Assembly (NCBI GenBank): GCA_036497565.1
Contig: DASXJE010000230.1
Span: forward strand, 1 to 44,085
DNA: 44,085 bases
Source: Mycobacteriales bacterium
GTDB taxonomy: Bacteria; Actinomycetota; Actinomycetes; Mycobacteriales; QHCD01
Direction of reading: 5' to 3'
A program made the position numbers and the translations under genes. The notes below the pieces were generated by a model. It was not told the origin of the DNA. It made no database searches and worked only from the letters and a program-made list of their open reading frames with translations. Below are positions 7,736-20,752 of this stretch, one piece after another; within the stretch, counting starts at the first letter, position 1; every line of letters begins with the position of its first letter.

Positions 7736-9745
7736 TCACCCCAGCTCGGCCGGATCGAGCCGCACCCGCACCGGGTCCGGGGCCTTGCGCGCACTGCGCA
7801 CCCCGGCGGCGGCGTGCAGCGCAGCGGCCAGCGCCGCACCGTCCCGGCGCGGCACCCGCACCAGCAACCGCTCCAGCGCAGGCGTCGGCGTCCCCGTCGA
7901 CGCCGGCGCACCCGGCGGATCGACCGGCACCGGGCCGAGCAGCTCGGCGGAGTCGGGCAGTCGCGCGGCCGCGACCAGGTCGGCCACCGCGTCCGGCAGA
8001 CCGGTGAGGCTCGCCATCCGGGTGGCCGGGGGGAAGCCGAGGTCGGCGCGCTCGGCAAGTTCGCGGGCGGCGTAGCCAGCCATGTCCCAGCGCAGCAACG
8101 CCTGGACGACCGGCAGCCCGCCGTCGGCGACCACCACCACCGTGCCGCCGGCCGGCGCCGACCGCACCAGCGCCGCCGCATTGGCCCACCGGCGCAGCGT
8201 CTCCTCGGCGGCGCGCAGGTCTGGCCGGGTGAGCATCGCCCACGCGTCGAGCAGCAGCGCAGCGCCGTAACCGCCCTCGGCGAGCGGCTCGGCGCCCGGC
8301 GTGGCCACGACCAGTGCCGGACCGGCTGAGACGGTGTCGAGGATGCCGTCGCGTCCCGAGGTGCGGACCGGCACATCGGGGAAGGCCCGGCCGAGCTCCT
8401 CCGCGGTACGCCGGGCCCCGACCACCGTGGCCCGCAGCCGGGTGCCGTCGCAGGTCGGGCAGCGCCATCCGCCGGCGAGCCGGCCACACCACCGGCAGCT
8501 GGGCATGGCATGGCCCGAGGTCGTGGCGAGCGGACCCCGGCAGGTGGTGCACCGGGCCGGGGCCCGGCAGTTGTCGCAGGCGAGCGCCGGTGCATAGCCG
8601 CGGCGCGGCACCTGCACCAGCACCGGCGCGCCGGAGCCGAGCGCGGCGCGGGCGGAGCGCAGGGCGACGGTCGGCAGCCGCGCACTGCGCGCCGCCGCGT
8701 CGCGGAGCAGTTCGATGTCGTCGCCGGCCGGCACGACCCGGGGTGCGCTGCGGCGTACCTCCGCCCGGTCGGCCGCGATCTCGTGCGCCCACCCGGAGTC
8801 GACGAGCAACTGGGCCTCTGCGGTGCGGGCGCCGCCGGCGAGGAGAGCGCAGGCGTTGGCGAGGTGCGCGCGGGCGACGAGCACCTCACGGGCGTGCGGG
8901 TAGGGGGCGCGGGGCTCGTCGTGCAGGTCGTCGCCGTCGTCCCAGATCACGACGAGCCCGAGGTCGGCGACGGGGGCGAACGACGCGGCGCGGGTGCCGA
9001 CCACCGCCCGGACGCCGCCGCGGCGCACGGCCAGCCACCGCCGGTAGCGCTCGGCCGGGCCGAGGTCGGCCGACAGCGCGACGTGCCGGGCCGGGCCGAG
9101 GACGACGCCGAACGCCGCGTCGACCCGGTCGAGGTCGCGGTGGTCGGGGACGACGACGACGGCCCCGCGCCCGACCGCGAGTGCGGCGCGCACCGCCTCC
9201 GCGATCCGGGCCGGCCAGTCCTCCCCGGGCAGCGCCGACCAGACCGCGCGGGCCGGGCGCCCTTCGGCGATCGCCCGCAGGAAGGCCGGGCCGGCGCCGT
9301 ACCGGCTCCATCCGGCGGCGTCGGGCGGCTCGGGTGCGGATGCCGGCTCGCCGGGCTTTTCGGCCTCGACCCGGGCGTGCCGGGGCGGCAGGGCGAGCCG
9401 GAGCACGTCGGTCAGCGAGCCGGCGTAGCGGTCGGCCACCGAGCGGGCGAGCCGGGCGATCTCCGGCGAGAGCACGGGCTCGGCGGACACCGACCGGTCG
9501 ACGTAGGACAGCCGGCCGGCGTGCTCGCTGGCCGCGGTGCGGGCGAGGACGACGGCGTCGACCAGCGCTCCGGAGAACCGCACCCGCACCCGTGAGCCGG
9601 GTACGACCGACTCGTCGAGGTCGGCCGGGACCTGGTAGTCGAACAGCCGGTCGAGGTGGGCCAGCGGTACGTCGACGCACAGCCGGGCGATCGGGTCGTG
9701 CTCGGCCGGCTCCCGGGTCCGCGGGCTGGTGCGCCGCGTACTCAC
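7736..9745 (-). CDS. priA: Primosomal protein N' (PriA), actinobacterial form without ATPase motifs
   Basis: 669 residues. PriA helicases restart stalled replication forks. The N-terminal 3'-DNA-binding domain (RLCVDVPLAHLDRLFDYQVP region, 21-40) and the zinc module (Cys390, 393, 399, 402, 417, 420, 429, 432) are intact. The Walker A position around 170-180 reads SALPGEDWPAR with no GKT, and the DEEH box is replaced by WDDGDDLHDE (268-277), so ATP-driven unwinding is not expected. Such forms are known in actinobacteria and are often annotated as probable PriA. Start is GTG at 9745; an in-frame TAG lies four codons upstream, so it cannot be longer. A hairpin occupies the usual Shine-Dalgarno region. 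Confidence 0.92.
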   Translation of the reverse strand: MSTRRTSPRTREPAEHDPIARLCVDVPLAHLDRLFDYQVPADLDESVVPGSRVRVRFSGALVDAVVLARTAASEHAGRLSYVDRSVSAEPVLSPEIARLARSVADRYAGSLTDVLRLALPPRHARVEAEKPGEPASAPEPPDAAGWSRYGAGPAFLRAIAEGRPARAVWSALPGEDWPARIAEAVRAALAVGRGAVVVVPDHRDLDRVDAAFGVVLGPARHVALSADLGPAERYRRWLAVRRGGVRAVVGTRAASFAPVADLGLVVIWDDGDDLHDEPRAPYPHAREVLVARAHLANACALLAGGARTAEAQLLVDSGWAHEIAADRAEVRRSAPRVVPAGDDIELLRDAAARSARLPTVALRSARAALGSGAPVLVQVPRRGYAPALACDNCRAPARCTTCRGPLATTSGHAMPSCRWCGRLAGGWRCPTCDGTRLRATVVGARRTAEELGRAFPDVPVRTSGRDGILDTVSAGPALVVATPGAEPLAEGGYGAALLLDAWAMLTRPDLRAAEETLRRWANAAALVRSAPAGGTVVVVADGGLPVVQALLRWDMAGYAARELAERADLGFPPATRMASLTGLPDAVADLVAAARLPDSAELLGPVPVDPPGAPASTGTPTPALERLLVRVPRRDGAALAAALHAAAGVRSARKAPDPVRVRLDPAELG

Positions 9746-9748
9746 CGG

Positions 9749-9770
9749 CCGGGTCTATCAGACGACCCGG
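9749..9770 (-). promoter_or_regulatory. Stem-loop covering the priA translation start region
   Basis: Seven-pair stem CCGGGTC/GACCCGG with an eight-base loop, ending three bases before the priA GTG and 12 bases after the metK stop. No Shine-Dalgarno is visible outside it. It could be a metK terminator, an RNA-processing site, or a structure limiting priA translation. Confidence 0.4.
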
Positions 9771-9782
9771 ACATCGCGCCGA

Positions 9783-10979
9783 TCAGCCGGTCGCGATCTT
9801 CTTCAGCTGGTCGGCCCGGTCGGTGCGCTCCCAGGTGAACTCGGGCAGCTCCCGCCCGAAGTGCCCGTAGGCGGCGGTCTTGGCGTAGATCGGCCGGAGC
9901 AGGTCGAGGTCGCGGATCAGCGCGGCGGGGCGCAGGTCGAACACCTCGCCGACGGCGTCGGCGATCTTGTCCGCGGCGACCCGCTCGGTGCCGAACGTCT
10001 CCACAAACAGGCCGACCGGCTGCGCCTTGCCGATCGCGTAGGCCACCTGCACCTCGCACCGGGACGCCAGGCCCGCGGCGACGACGTTCTTCGCCACCCA
10101 GCGCATCGCGTAGCAGGCGGACCGGTCCACCTTCGACGGGTCCTTGCCGGAGAAGGCACCGCCGCCGTGGCGGGCCATGCCGCCGTAGGTGTCGACGATG
10201 ATCTTGCGGCCGGTGAGCCCGGCGTCACCCATCGGGCCGCCGATCTCGAACCGGCCGGTCGGGTTGACCAGCAGCCGGTAGCCGGTGGTGTCGAGATCGA
10301 GGTTGGCGATCTCCGGCTCGATCACGTGCTCGACGATGTCCGGAGACAGCAGCGTGTCGAGGTCGATGTCGGCGGCGTGCTGGCTGGAGACGACGACGGT
10401 GTCGAGGCGGACCGGGCGGTGCCCGTCGTACTCGATCGTCACCTGGGTCTTGCCGTCCGGGCGCAGGTAGGGCACGGTGCCGCCCTTGCGGACCGCGGTC
10501 AGCCGCTGCGCGAGCCGGTGCGCCAGTGCGATCGGCAACGGCATCAACTCGGGGGTGTCCTCGCAGGCGTAGCCGAACATCAGCCCCTGATCACCCGCGC
10601 CCTGGCGGTCGAGTGCGTCCTCGACGCTCTCCCCGCGCCGCGCCTCGTAGGCGGCGTCGACGCCCTGAGCGATGTCCGGCGACTGGGAGCCGATCGAGAC
10701 GCTGACCCCGCAGGAGGCGCCGTCGAATCCCTTCTTCGACGAGTCGTAGCCGACCTCGAGGATGCGGTTGCGCACGATCGCCGGGATGTCGGCGTAGGCC
10801 TCGGTCGTCACCTCGCCGGCGACGTGGACCTGGCCGGTCGTGATCAGGGTCTCGACCGCGACCCGGCTCCGGGTGTCCTGCTCGAGCAGGGCATCGAGGA
10901 TCGAGTCCGAGATCGCGTCGGCGATCTTGTCCGGATGGCCTTCGGTGACGGACTCGGAGGTGAACAGACGCCGGGACAC
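9783..10979 (-). CDS. metK: S-adenosylmethionine synthase
   Basis: 398 residues; makes SAM from methionine and ATP. Signature segments are [20 protein letters not shown] at the N-terminus, GACGAG-type loop equivalent around the [15 protein letters not shown] region, and the [17 protein letters not shown] phosphate loop near residue 280. Start is GTG at 10979 with AGGAG about five bases upstream. The gap to coaBC is only 54 bases, too short for a SAM riboswitch, so riboswitch control at this position is excluded unless it lies far upstream in the operon. Length is normal for the family. Confidence 0.97.
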   Translation of the reverse strand: MSRRLFTSESVTEGHPDKIADAISDSILDALLEQDTRSRVAVETLITTGQVHVAGEVTTEAYADIPAIVRNRILEVGYDSSKKGFDGASCGVSVSIGSQSPDIAQGVDAAYEARRGESVEDALDRQGAGDQGLMFGYACEDTPELMPLPIALAHRLAQRLTAVRKGGTVPYLRPDGKTQVTIEYDGHRPVRLDTVVVSSQHAADIDLDTLLSPDIVEHVIEPEIANLDLDTTGYRLLVNPTGRFEIGGPMGDAGLTGRKIIVDTYGGMARHGGGAFSGKDPSKVDRSACYAMRWVAKNVVAAGLASRCEVQVAYAIGKAQPVGLFVETFGTERVAADKIADAVGEVFDLRPAALIRDLDLLRPIYAKTAAYGHFGRELPEFTWERTDRADQLKKIATG

Positions 10980-11033
10980 GGGACTCCTGGTGAACTGGGC
11001 CGAAGTAGGCCGGGGACAACGTCGCGCGGAAGT

Positions 11034-12266
11034 CTACCGGTCGGGTCGGGAGGCGGACGCCCAGCGCGGCAGGAGCAGGTCCCACACCGCGTCGGCGACC
11101 TCTTCCTTGGGCCGAAGTCCGATCTCTGCCACGACACCGTCGGCGTCCAGCACGGTCACCGCGTTGCCGGTCGCGCCGAACACAGCACCGTCTGAGACGT
11201 CGTTGACGACGATCAGGTCGGCGTTCTTGGCGGCCAACTTCGCCGCGGCGCTGGTCAGGGCGTCGTGGGCCGCCGCCATGGTCTCGGCGGCGAAGACGAC
11301 CAGCAGCCGGCCGGGGCCGGTCTTTCGGCCCACCTCGGCCGCGACGTCCGGTGTCCGCGTCAGCACGAGGGGCGCCGGGTCCGCGTCGCCGGTCTTCTTG
11401 ATCTTCGACGGGGAGTACGACGCGGGTCGGAAGTCGGCCGGGGCGGCGGCCATGACCACCGCGTCGGCGCCCTCGGCGGCGGCGAGTACGGCGGTACGCA
11501 GCTCCTCGGTGCTGGTCACCCGGACGAGGTCGACGCCGGCGGGGTCGGGCAGGCTGACGTTGGCGGCGACGAGCGTCACCGCGGCCCCGCGGGCGGCGGC
11601 GGTCGAGGCGAAGGCGTAGCCCTGCCGGCCGGAGGAGTTGTTGCCGAGGAACCGCACCGGGTCGAGGTGCTCGCGGGTGCCGCCGGCGGTGATGACCACC
11701 CGGCGCCCGGTGAGATCGGGCGGCTGCAAGCCGCGGGCGAGGAGTCGGCGGGCGACCGCGGCGATCGCGTCGGGATCGGGCAGCCGACCACGGCCGGTGT
11801 CCGGGCCGGTCAGCCGGCCCACGGCGGGATCGAGCACCACGGCGCCGCGGGAACGCAGGGTCGCGACGTTAGCCCGGGTCGCCGGGTGCTCCCACATCTC
11901 GGTGTGCATCGCCGGGGCGTAGAGGACCGGACAGCGTGCGGTGAGCAGGGTGGCCGTCAGCAGGTCGTTCGCTCGTCCGGCGGTGGCCCGGGCGAGCAGG
12001 TCGGCGGTCGCCGGAGCGACGACGACCAGGTCGGCCTCCCGGCCGAGCCGCACATGCGGGACGTCATGGACGTCGGACCAGACGTCGGTGGTGACGGGGT
12101 TCCCGGACAGCGCCGCCCAGGTGGCTTCGCCGACGAAGTGCAGGGCGCCCTCGGTCGGGACGACGCGGACGCTCAGGCCGTCCTCGGTGAGCCGTCGGCA
12201 CAGCTCGGCGGCCTTGTAGGCCGCGATGCCGCCGGCCACCCCCAGGACGACCCGCGGCGGCGTCAC
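11034..12266 (-). CDS. coaBC: Bifunctional phosphopantothenoylcysteine decarboxylase/phosphopantothenate-cysteine ligase
   Basis: 410 residues; two consecutive steps of coenzyme A synthesis. The CoaC flavoprotein half (1-180) has GGIAAYK (12-18), the catalytic-type His71 in PHVRL and PAMHTEMW (118-125); many bacteria have Asn in place of this His, but the His form is usual in actinobacteria. The CoaB half has GGTREHLDPVRFLGNNSSG (195-213), AAPADFRP and KIKK. GTG at 12266 is the family start, 10 bases after the rpoZ stop; the longer open frame into rpoZ is out-of-frame shadow sequence. Confidence 0.96.
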   Translation of the reverse strand: MTPPRVVLGVAGGIAAYKAAELCRRLTEDGLSVRVVPTEGALHFVGEATWAALSGNPVTTDVWSDVHDVPHVRLGREADLVVVAPATADLLARATAGRANDLLTATLLTARCPVLYAPAMHTEMWEHPATRANVATLRSRGAVVLDPAVGRLTGPDTGRGRLPDPDAIAAVARRLLARGLQPPDLTGRRVVITAGGTREHLDPVRFLGNNSSGRQGYAFASTAAARGAAVTLVAANVSLPDPAGVDLVRVTSTEELRTAVLAAAEGADAVVMAAAPADFRPASYSPSKIKKTGDADPAPLVLTRTPDVAAEVGRKTGPGRLLVVFAAETMAAAHDALTSAAAKLAAKNADLIVVNDVSDGAVFGATGNAVTVLDADGVVAEIGLRPKEEVADAVWDLLLPRWASASRPDR

Positions 12267-12276
12267 CGGGGCTCGC

Positions 12277-12543
12277 TCAGGCCTCCGCCGCCTGCTCGTA
12301 GGTGAGCAGGCCGGCGTCGATCTCGCGCAGGGCGATGGACAGCGCCTTCTCCTGCGGCGCGGTCTCGACCAGCGGGCCGACGTATTCGAGCAGGCCCTCA
12401 CCGAGCTGGCTGTAGTAGGAGTTGATCTGCCGGGCCCGCTTGGCGGCGTAGATCACCAGGCCGTACTTCGAGCTGGCGTGGGTGAGCAGCTCGTCGATCG
12501 GCGGCTTGGTGATGCCCTCGGGCGTAGCGACGATTCCGGACAA
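12277..12543 (-). CDS. rpoZ: RNA polymerase omega subunit
   Basis: 88 residues. Contains the omega core: [20 protein letters not shown], then [12 protein letters not shown] and the [10 protein letters not shown] segment near the C-terminus. It assists folding and assembly of beta-prime. The start appears to be TTG at 12543, giving [15 protein letters not shown] as in other actinobacteria, with AAGG about ten bases upstream. It lies between gmk and coaBC in the conserved order mihF-gmk-rpoZ-coaBC-metK. Confidence 0.95.
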   Translation of the reverse strand: MSGIVATPEGITKPPIDELLTHASSKYGLVIYAAKRARQINSYYSQLGEGLLEYVGPLVETAPQEKALSIALREIDAGLLTYEQAAEA

Positions 12544-12596
12544 CTCGGACCAGCCTTCTCACGGTTCGGCCGCCACCCGCGCGGGGGCGACCGGAG

Positions 12597-13151
12597 TCAA
12601 CGAACGGGATTCGACACCAATGCTACCAACTCGTCGGCGGCCCGCCCGACATCGCGGTTGACGATCACCACGTCGAACTCCTTCTCGGCCGCGAGCTCCA
12701 CCCGGGCGAGCTCCAGCCGGGCCCGCTGCGCCTCGTCCGGTTCGGTGGCGCGGCCGAGCAGCCGGCGCTCCAACTCCTCCCAGGACGGCGGGGTGAGGAA
12801 GGCCAGTTGGGCGTCCGGTTTGGCCGCCCGGACCTGCCGGGCGCCCTGCAGATCGATCTTCAGCAGGACCGGGGTTCCCGTGGCGAGGCGGCTCTCGACC
12901 GCCTGCCGCGGCGTGCCGTAGAGGTTGCCGGCGTATTCGGCGTGCTCGAGCAGGTCGCCCTCGGCAACCATCTGCGCGAACCGCTCCCGGTCGACGAAGA
13001 AGTACTCGACGCCGTCGGTCTCCCCCGGTCGCGGCCGTCGGGTCGTCGCGGAGACGGAGACCCAGATGTGCGGATGGCGCCGGCGAACCTCGGCGATGAC
13101 CGTGTCCTTGCCGACGGCCGACGGCCCGGAGAGCACGGTGAGGGCCGTCAC
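12597..13151 (-). CDS. gmk: Guanylate kinase
   Basis: 184 residues; phosphorylates GMP to GDP with ATP. P-loop [10 protein letters not shown] (8-17), the [14 protein letters not shown]-binding segment, and [11 protein letters not shown] follow in the normal order. The GTG start at 13151 places the P-loop at the usual distance; the longer frame upstream overlaps mihF and is not conserved. It starts 14 bases after the mihF stop, and is co-transcribed with mihF and rpoZ. Confidence 0.96.
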   Translation of the reverse strand: MTALTVLSGPSAVGKDTVIAEVRRRHPHIWVSVSATTRRPRPGETDGVEYFFVDRERFAQMVAEGDLLEHAEYAGNLYGTPRQAVESRLATGTPVLLKIDLQGARQVRAAKPDAQLAFLTPPSWEELERRLLGRATEPDEAQRARLELARVELAAEKEFDVVIVNRDVGRAADELVALVSNPVR

Positions 13152-13165
13152 CCGGCCACCCGGGG

Positions 13166-13489
13166 TCAGGCCCGGTCCGACGTGAACTCGCGCTGCAGCG
13201 CGCGGCGCTGGTTGGCGCCGAGCCCGCGCAGGCGCCGGGTCGGCGCGATGTCGAGGCGTTGCATGATCTGCTGGGCCCGGACCTTGCCGACACCGGGCAA
13301 CGATTCCAGCACCTCCGATACGCGCATCTTGCCGACGACCTCGTCGGTCTCGCCGGCTTCGAGCACGCTGTCGAGGGAGGTGCCGTTGCGTTTGAGGCGG
13401 TCCTTGAGCTCGGCGCGGGCCCGGCGTACGGCAGCGGCCTTCTGCAGGGCGGCCGCCCGCTGCTCGGCGGTCAGCGGCGGCAAAGCCAC
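13166..13489 (-). CDS. mihF: Integration host factor, actinobacterial type
   Basis: 107 residues. A small basic DNA-binding protein of the actinobacterial mIHF/sIHF family, unrelated to the HU-like IHF of E. coli. The hallmark is the helix-two-turn-helix segment ending [30 protein letters not shown] and the tail [18 protein letters not shown]. It compacts the nucleoid and affects replication, recombination and secondary metabolism. GTG start at 13489 with GAGGTGACC upstream. First gene of the mihF-gmk-rpoZ-coaBC-metK-priA run. Confidence 0.95.
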   Translation of the reverse strand: MALPPLTAEQRAAALQKAAAVRRARAELKDRLKRNGTSLDSVLEAGETDEVVGKMRVSEVLESLPGVGKVRAQQIMQRLDIAPTRRLRGLGANQRRALQREFTSDRA

Positions 13490-13536
13490 AGGTCACCTCG
13501 CTTCGGCTCGTCGGTTCCGTTGAAGGCAACCTAGCG

Positions 13537-13542
13537 ATTATC
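13537..13542 (-). promoter_or_regulatory. Candidate -10 element for the mihF operon
   Basis: GATAAT on the minus strand, about 48 bases before the mihF GTG, in the gap between pyrF and mihF. No convincing -35 hexamer is seen at 17-18 bases, so this is tentative. Confidence 0.35.
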
Positions 13543-13581
13543 GTCGCGGACCGGCAACGTGCCGCACCCGTCGCCAACGGA

Positions 13582-13604
13582 CAAACGCACTACACGTGCG
13601 TTTG
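13582..13604. repeat. Palindrome overlapping the pyrF stop codon
   Basis: CAAACGCAC, five-base centre TACAC, GTGCGTTTG: a single, slightly diverged member of the family at 3517-3702. The pyrF stop TAG (13590-13592) sits at the same place in the palindrome as the glpD stop does in its copy. Located exactly at the end of the pyr operon, consistent with a terminator role. Confidence 0.75.
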
Positions 13605-14432
13605 GACGCCGATCCCGGCGGCGTGCAGATCGTCGACCTGAACGCGCGCGGCGGTGAGCAGCGCGATCGGGTCGGGTCCTGCGCCCAGCACGGAACGCGA
13701 TGCGGATGGGAGCACCCCGGGCATCGTCCCGAAGAGTCGCCGCAGGTCGGCGGGCGTTCCGCCCTGCGCGCCGAGGCCGGGCACGAGCACCGGACCGTGC
13801 AGCGCCGACACGTCGACGCCGAGCGTGCCGACGGTCGCACCGATGACCACCCCGACCGGTCCGAGCGGTGCCGCCGCGGCGTTGTCCGCGGCGGCGGCGT
13901 CGACGATCTGCTGCGCGACGGTGGAGTCGCCGGTCACCGCGCGCTGCACCGACGCGCCCTCCGGGTTGGAGGTCAGCGCGAGGACGAAGACACCCCGGTC
14001 ATGCTCGCGGGCGGTCTCGACGAGCGGCGAGAGCGCGCCGTAACCGAGGTAGGGGCTCGCGGTCACGGCATCGGCCGCGAGCGGACCCGACGGATCGAGG
14101 TAGGCGGCGGCGTACGCCGCGACGGTGCTGCCGATGTCGCCGCGTTTGACGTCGAGCAGCACCAGCGCACCGGCCGCGCGGGCGTCGGCGACGACCTGCT
14201 CGAGGACCGCGATCCCCTTCGCACCGAACCGCTCGAAGAAGGCCGACTGCGGCTTCAACACGGCGACGTCCGCGGCCAGGGCGTCGACCACCCCGCGGCT
14301 GAACCGCTCGAGTCCGTCGACGTCGTCGTCGAGTCCCCAGGACCGCAGCAGGCCCGGGTGCGGGTCGATCCCGACACACAGCGGTCCCCGCTCGGCCAGC
14401 GCCGAGAGCAGCCGCGAACCGAACGAGCTCAC
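13590..14432 (-). CDS. pyrF: Orotidine-5'-phosphate decarboxylase, long (type 2) form
   Basis: 280 residues; converts OMP to UMP, the last de novo step. The catalytic Lys/Asp array is in [12 protein letters not shown] (about 93-104); [11 protein letters not shown] near the N-terminus and VIGATVG and PGLGAQGG toward the C-terminus fit the long subfamily common in actinobacteria. The GTG start at 14432 overlaps the pyrD stop as GTGA. The tail QTHV and the stop codon come from the palindrome at 13582-13604. Last gene of the pyr operon. Confidence 0.95.
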   Translation of the reverse strand: MSSFGSRLLSALAERGPLCVGIDPHPGLLRSWGLDDDVDGLERFSRGVVDALAADVAVLKPQSAFFERFGAKGIAVLEQVVADARAAGALVLLDVKRGDIGSTVAAYAAAYLDPSGPLAADAVTASPYLGYGALSPLVETAREHDRGVFVLALTSNPEGASVQRAVTGDSTVAQQIVDAAAADNAAAAPLGPVGVVIGATVGTLGVDVSALHGPVLVPGLGAQGGTPADLRRLFGTMPGVLPSASRSVLGAGPDPIALLTAARVQVDDLHAAGIGVQTHV

Positions 14433-15436
14433 TCGTTCTCCGGCACCGGCTCGGCGGCGGTGGCGGCCTGCTGCACCGGCTCGACCGGCCGGTGGGCATG
14501 ACCGACGGCGTCGGAGAACTTCGCGAAACCGCGCTCGGCGAGGGCGTTGCGCAGCTCGCTGAGCACCCGCATCGGGGCGTGCGGGTCGTGGAAGACCGCC
14601 GTGCCGACCGACACCGCGGACGCGCCGGCGAGGACGAACTGCAGCGCGTCGAGCCCGGTGAGGATGCCGCCCATCCCGAGGATCGGGACGTCGGGCAGCG
14701 CCTCGTGCACCTGCCAGACGCAGCGCACCGCGACCGGCCTGATCGCCGGGCCGGACAGTCCACCGGTGACCCCGGCGAGCACCGGGCGCATCGTGTCGGT
14801 GTCGATCGCCGCGCCGAGCATGGTGTTGATCAGGGACAGCCCGTCGGCGCCGGACTCCACGCAGGCCCGTGCGATCCCGACGATGTCGGTGACGTCCGGC
14901 GAGAGCTTCGCGAACAGCGGCACGCCGCGGTTGGTCTCGGCCCGGACGGCGCGGATCACGGCGGACGCCGCCCCCGGGTCGCAGGCGAAGACGTGGCCGC
15001 GGTCCTCGACATTGGGGCAGGAGATGTTGACCTCGAGCATCGCCACGCCCTGCTGCCAGCGCAGCCGCCGGGCGAGCTCGGCGTATTCCTCGACGCTGGT
15101 GCCGGCGATGCTCACCACGGCGCGCGCGCCCCGCTCGACGAGCCAGGGCAGGTCGGAGTCGCAGAAGGCCTCGATCCCCGGCCCTTGCAGGCCGATGGAG
15201 TTGAGCATCCCCGAGGCGGTCTCGGCCATCCGCGGCGTGGGCCGGCCGGCCCGCGGCCGGAGCATGACCGACTTGGTGACGATGCCGCCGAGGTCGGCGA
15301 CGTCGAAGAACTGATCGAGTTCGCGCCCGGCGGCGGCGCACCCGGATGCGGTGAACACCGGGTTGGGCATCCGCACCTGGCCGAGGCGGGTCGACATGTC
15401 GACCGCGGGCGCGGCGGCGATCTCGGGCTGCGCCAT
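14429..15436 (-). CDS. pyrD: Dihydroorotate dehydrogenase, class 1B catalytic subunit
   Basis: 335 residues; FMN-dependent oxidation of dihydroorotate to orotate. Cys140 in EVNISCPNV is the catalytic base of class 1 enzymes (class 2 has Ser here), and Lys55 in VTKSVML contacts FMN. The next gene upstream is pyrK, whose presence makes this the NAD-linked 1B heterotetramer. The start ATG and the pyrK stop share one base (TGATG). The C-terminal 30 residues ([18 protein letters not shown] region) are a low-complexity extension beyond the core barrel. Many actinobacteria use the membrane class 2 enzyme instead. Confidence 0.95.
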   Translation of the reverse strand: MAQPEIAAAPAVDMSTRLGQVRMPNPVFTASGCAAAGRELDQFFDVADLGGIVTKSVMLRPRAGRPTPRMAETASGMLNSIGLQGPGIEAFCDSDLPWLVERGARAVVSIAGTSVEEYAELARRLRWQQGVAMLEVNISCPNVEDRGHVFACDPGAASAVIRAVRAETNRGVPLFAKLSPDVTDIVGIARACVESGADGLSLINTMLGAAIDTDTMRPVLAGVTGGLSGPAIRPVAVRCVWQVHEALPDVPILGMGGILTGLDALQFVLAGASAVSVGTAVFHDPHAPMRVLSELRNALAERGFAKFSDAVGHAHRPVEPVQQAATAAEPVPENE

Positions 15437-16307
15437 CAGCGTCCCTTCGTCACGGCGACGTCGGAGGAGCCGGCACCGAGCGCGTCGACCGGCACGGTGC
15501 CGATGTCGTCCCAGCGCACCCGGTCCGCGGGGAACACCGGGCCCTCGACGCAGGACCGCACCATCCGGGTGACCTGGTCGTCGCCGATGACCGGCAGCAC
15601 GCAGGTCATGCACACCCCGATTCCGCAGGCCATGGACTCCTCGACGGCCGCCTGGCACGGCACGTCGTAGGACGCGGCGATGTCGCCGCAGGCCTTGAGC
15701 ATCCCCATCGGGCCGCAGGCGTAGATCACGCCGGCGCCGGAGCGCTCGATCACCTCGGGCAGGACGTCGGAGACGATGCCCTGCCGCCCGGAGCTGCCGT
15801 CATCGGTGGTGACCTCGATGCTGGTCGCCGCCCGCTTGGCCTCGAGCTCGCCGAAGAGCCGCTCCGCGGTGGACGCGCCCAGCACGAAGTCGACCCGGCA
15901 TTCCCGTGCCCGCAGGCTCTCGGCCAGCGGGAACAACGAGGCACTGCCGTAGCCGCCGCCGACGAGCACCGCGGTCACCGGCCGGGCCGGCAGCCGGTAC
16001 GGCGCCCCCAGCGGCCCTACGACGTCGACCTGGTCGCCCTGGCGAAGGCCGGCCAGCCACGCCGTGCCGGGGCCGCGGACCGCGACGACGAACTGCACGG
16101 TGCCGCCGTAGACGCCGGCCGGGGTGGCGGAGTAGATCGCGAAGGCCCGGCGCAGCATCATCCCGCTCGAGGCGCCCCCGACGGCGAGGGAGACGAACTG
16201 TCCCGGTCGGGACGCCTCGGCGATGCCCGGCGCGATGAGGGTCATCAGGTGGTAGGCGCCGACCCGCTTGCGGGTGAGCACCTCGCCACGGACCTGTACC
16301 GGCGGCA

Positions 16308-16308
<1 letters not shown>
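15436..16308 (-). CDS. pyrK: Dihydroorotate dehydrogenase electron-transfer subunit
   Basis: 290 residues. Ferredoxin-reductase-like protein with a flavin-binding motif RRAFAIY (53-59, family usually RRPFSI), an NAD-binding segment [15 protein letters not shown] (116-130), and four [2Fe-2S] cysteines (Cys228, 233, 236, 253) in [10 protein letters not shown] and RSC. It passes electrons from PyrD to NAD+. Coupled by single-base TGATG overlaps to carB upstream and pyrD downstream. The C-terminal 25 residues are longer than in firmicute PyrK. Confidence 0.94.
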
Positions 16309-19618
<3,310 letters not shown>

Positions 19619-19619
<1 letters not shown>

Positions 19620-20752
19620 CAGCGGCCTCCGTCCATCAGCGCGGCGAACCGCGCGAAGAGATGCTCGGCGTCGTGCGGGCCGGCCGCCGCCTCCGGGTGG
19701 TACTGCACCGAGAAGGCCGGCACGTCGAGGCAGCGCAGGCCCTCGACGACCTGGTCGTTGAGGCACACATGGCTCACCTCGGCCCGGCCGTAGGGCGTCT
19801 GCGTCGGCCCGTCGAGTGGCGCGTCGACGGCGAAGCCGTGGTTGTGCGCGGTGATCTCGACCCGACCGGTGGACCGCTCGGCGACCGGCTGGTTGATCCC
19901 GCGGTGGCCGTAGCGCAGCTTGTAGGTGCCGAAACCCAGGGCCCGGCCGAGCACCTGGTTGCCGAAACAGATGCCGAACAGCGGGATGCGGCGGTCGAGC
20001 ACCTCGCGGGTGAGCCGCACCGCGCGCTCGGCCGCGGCCGGGTCGCCCGGGCCGTTGGCCAGGAAGACGCCGTCCGGTGCGACGGCGAGCACGTCGTCCA
20101 GGCTCGACCCCGCGGGCAGCACGTGGGTCTCGACGCCGCGCTCGGCGAGCCGGCGCGGGGTCATCGCCTTGATGCCGAGGTCGATCGCCGCCACCCGGAA
20201 CCGGGTTTCACCGACCGCCGGGACGACGTAGGGGCTCGCGGTGGTGACCTCGTCGGTGAGGTCGGCACCGAGCATGCCGGGGCTGGCCTGCACCCGCTCC
20301 AGCAGCGCTTCCGGATCGCTCTCGACGGTGGAGATGCCGATCCGCATCGCGCCGCGTTCGCGCAGGTGCCGGGTGAGCGCGCGGGTGTCGATGCCGGCGA
20401 TGCCGACGATCCGCTGCGCGGTGAGCTCCTCGTCGAGGCCGCGCCGGGATCGCCATGAGGAGGGCCGCCGGGCCGGGTCGCGGACGACGTAGCCGGCCAC
20501 CCAGATCCGGGCCGACTCCGGGTCCTCGTCGTTGACCCCGGTGTTGCCGATGTGCGGGGCGGTCTGGATGACGACCTGCCGGTGGTACGACGGGTCGGTG
20601 AGCGTTTCCTGGTAGCCGGTCATCCCGGTCGCGAACACCGCCTCGCCGAAGGTCTCCCCGGCCGCGCCGTAGCTGTCGCCGCTGAAGGTGCGGCCGTCCT
20701 CGAGCACCAGCAGAGCCGGATCACGCACCCGGCCGCTCACGGGGCCGCTCAC
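19619..20752 (-). CDS. carA: Carbamoyl-phosphate synthase small subunit (glutamine amidotransferase)
   Basis: 377 residues; hydrolyses glutamine and channels ammonia to CarB. Catalytic triad Cys262 (LFGICFGNQ), His352 and Glu354 (SVQYHPEA). GNQ in place of the more common GHQ is usual in actinobacteria. The GTG at 20752 overlaps the pyrC stop as GTGA; a second GTG four codons later (20740) is possible, but the overlap start fits the coupling seen elsewhere in the operon. Confidence 0.96.

Noticed and set aside
7778-7800. GCGCACTGCGCAC-like repeats in priA (also near 8680)
   Set aside because: They resemble the palindrome core CGCACT only by GC-rich coding chance; no A/T flanks or symmetry.
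10980-11033. Possible SAM riboswitch before metK
   Set aside because: Only 54 bases separate coaBC and metK and no conserved SAM-I or SAM-IV core is visible.
11896-11919. PAMHTEMW instead of PAMN in the CoaC active-site region
   Set aside because: I recall the histidine form as normal in actinobacterial CoaBC, so it is not a defect.
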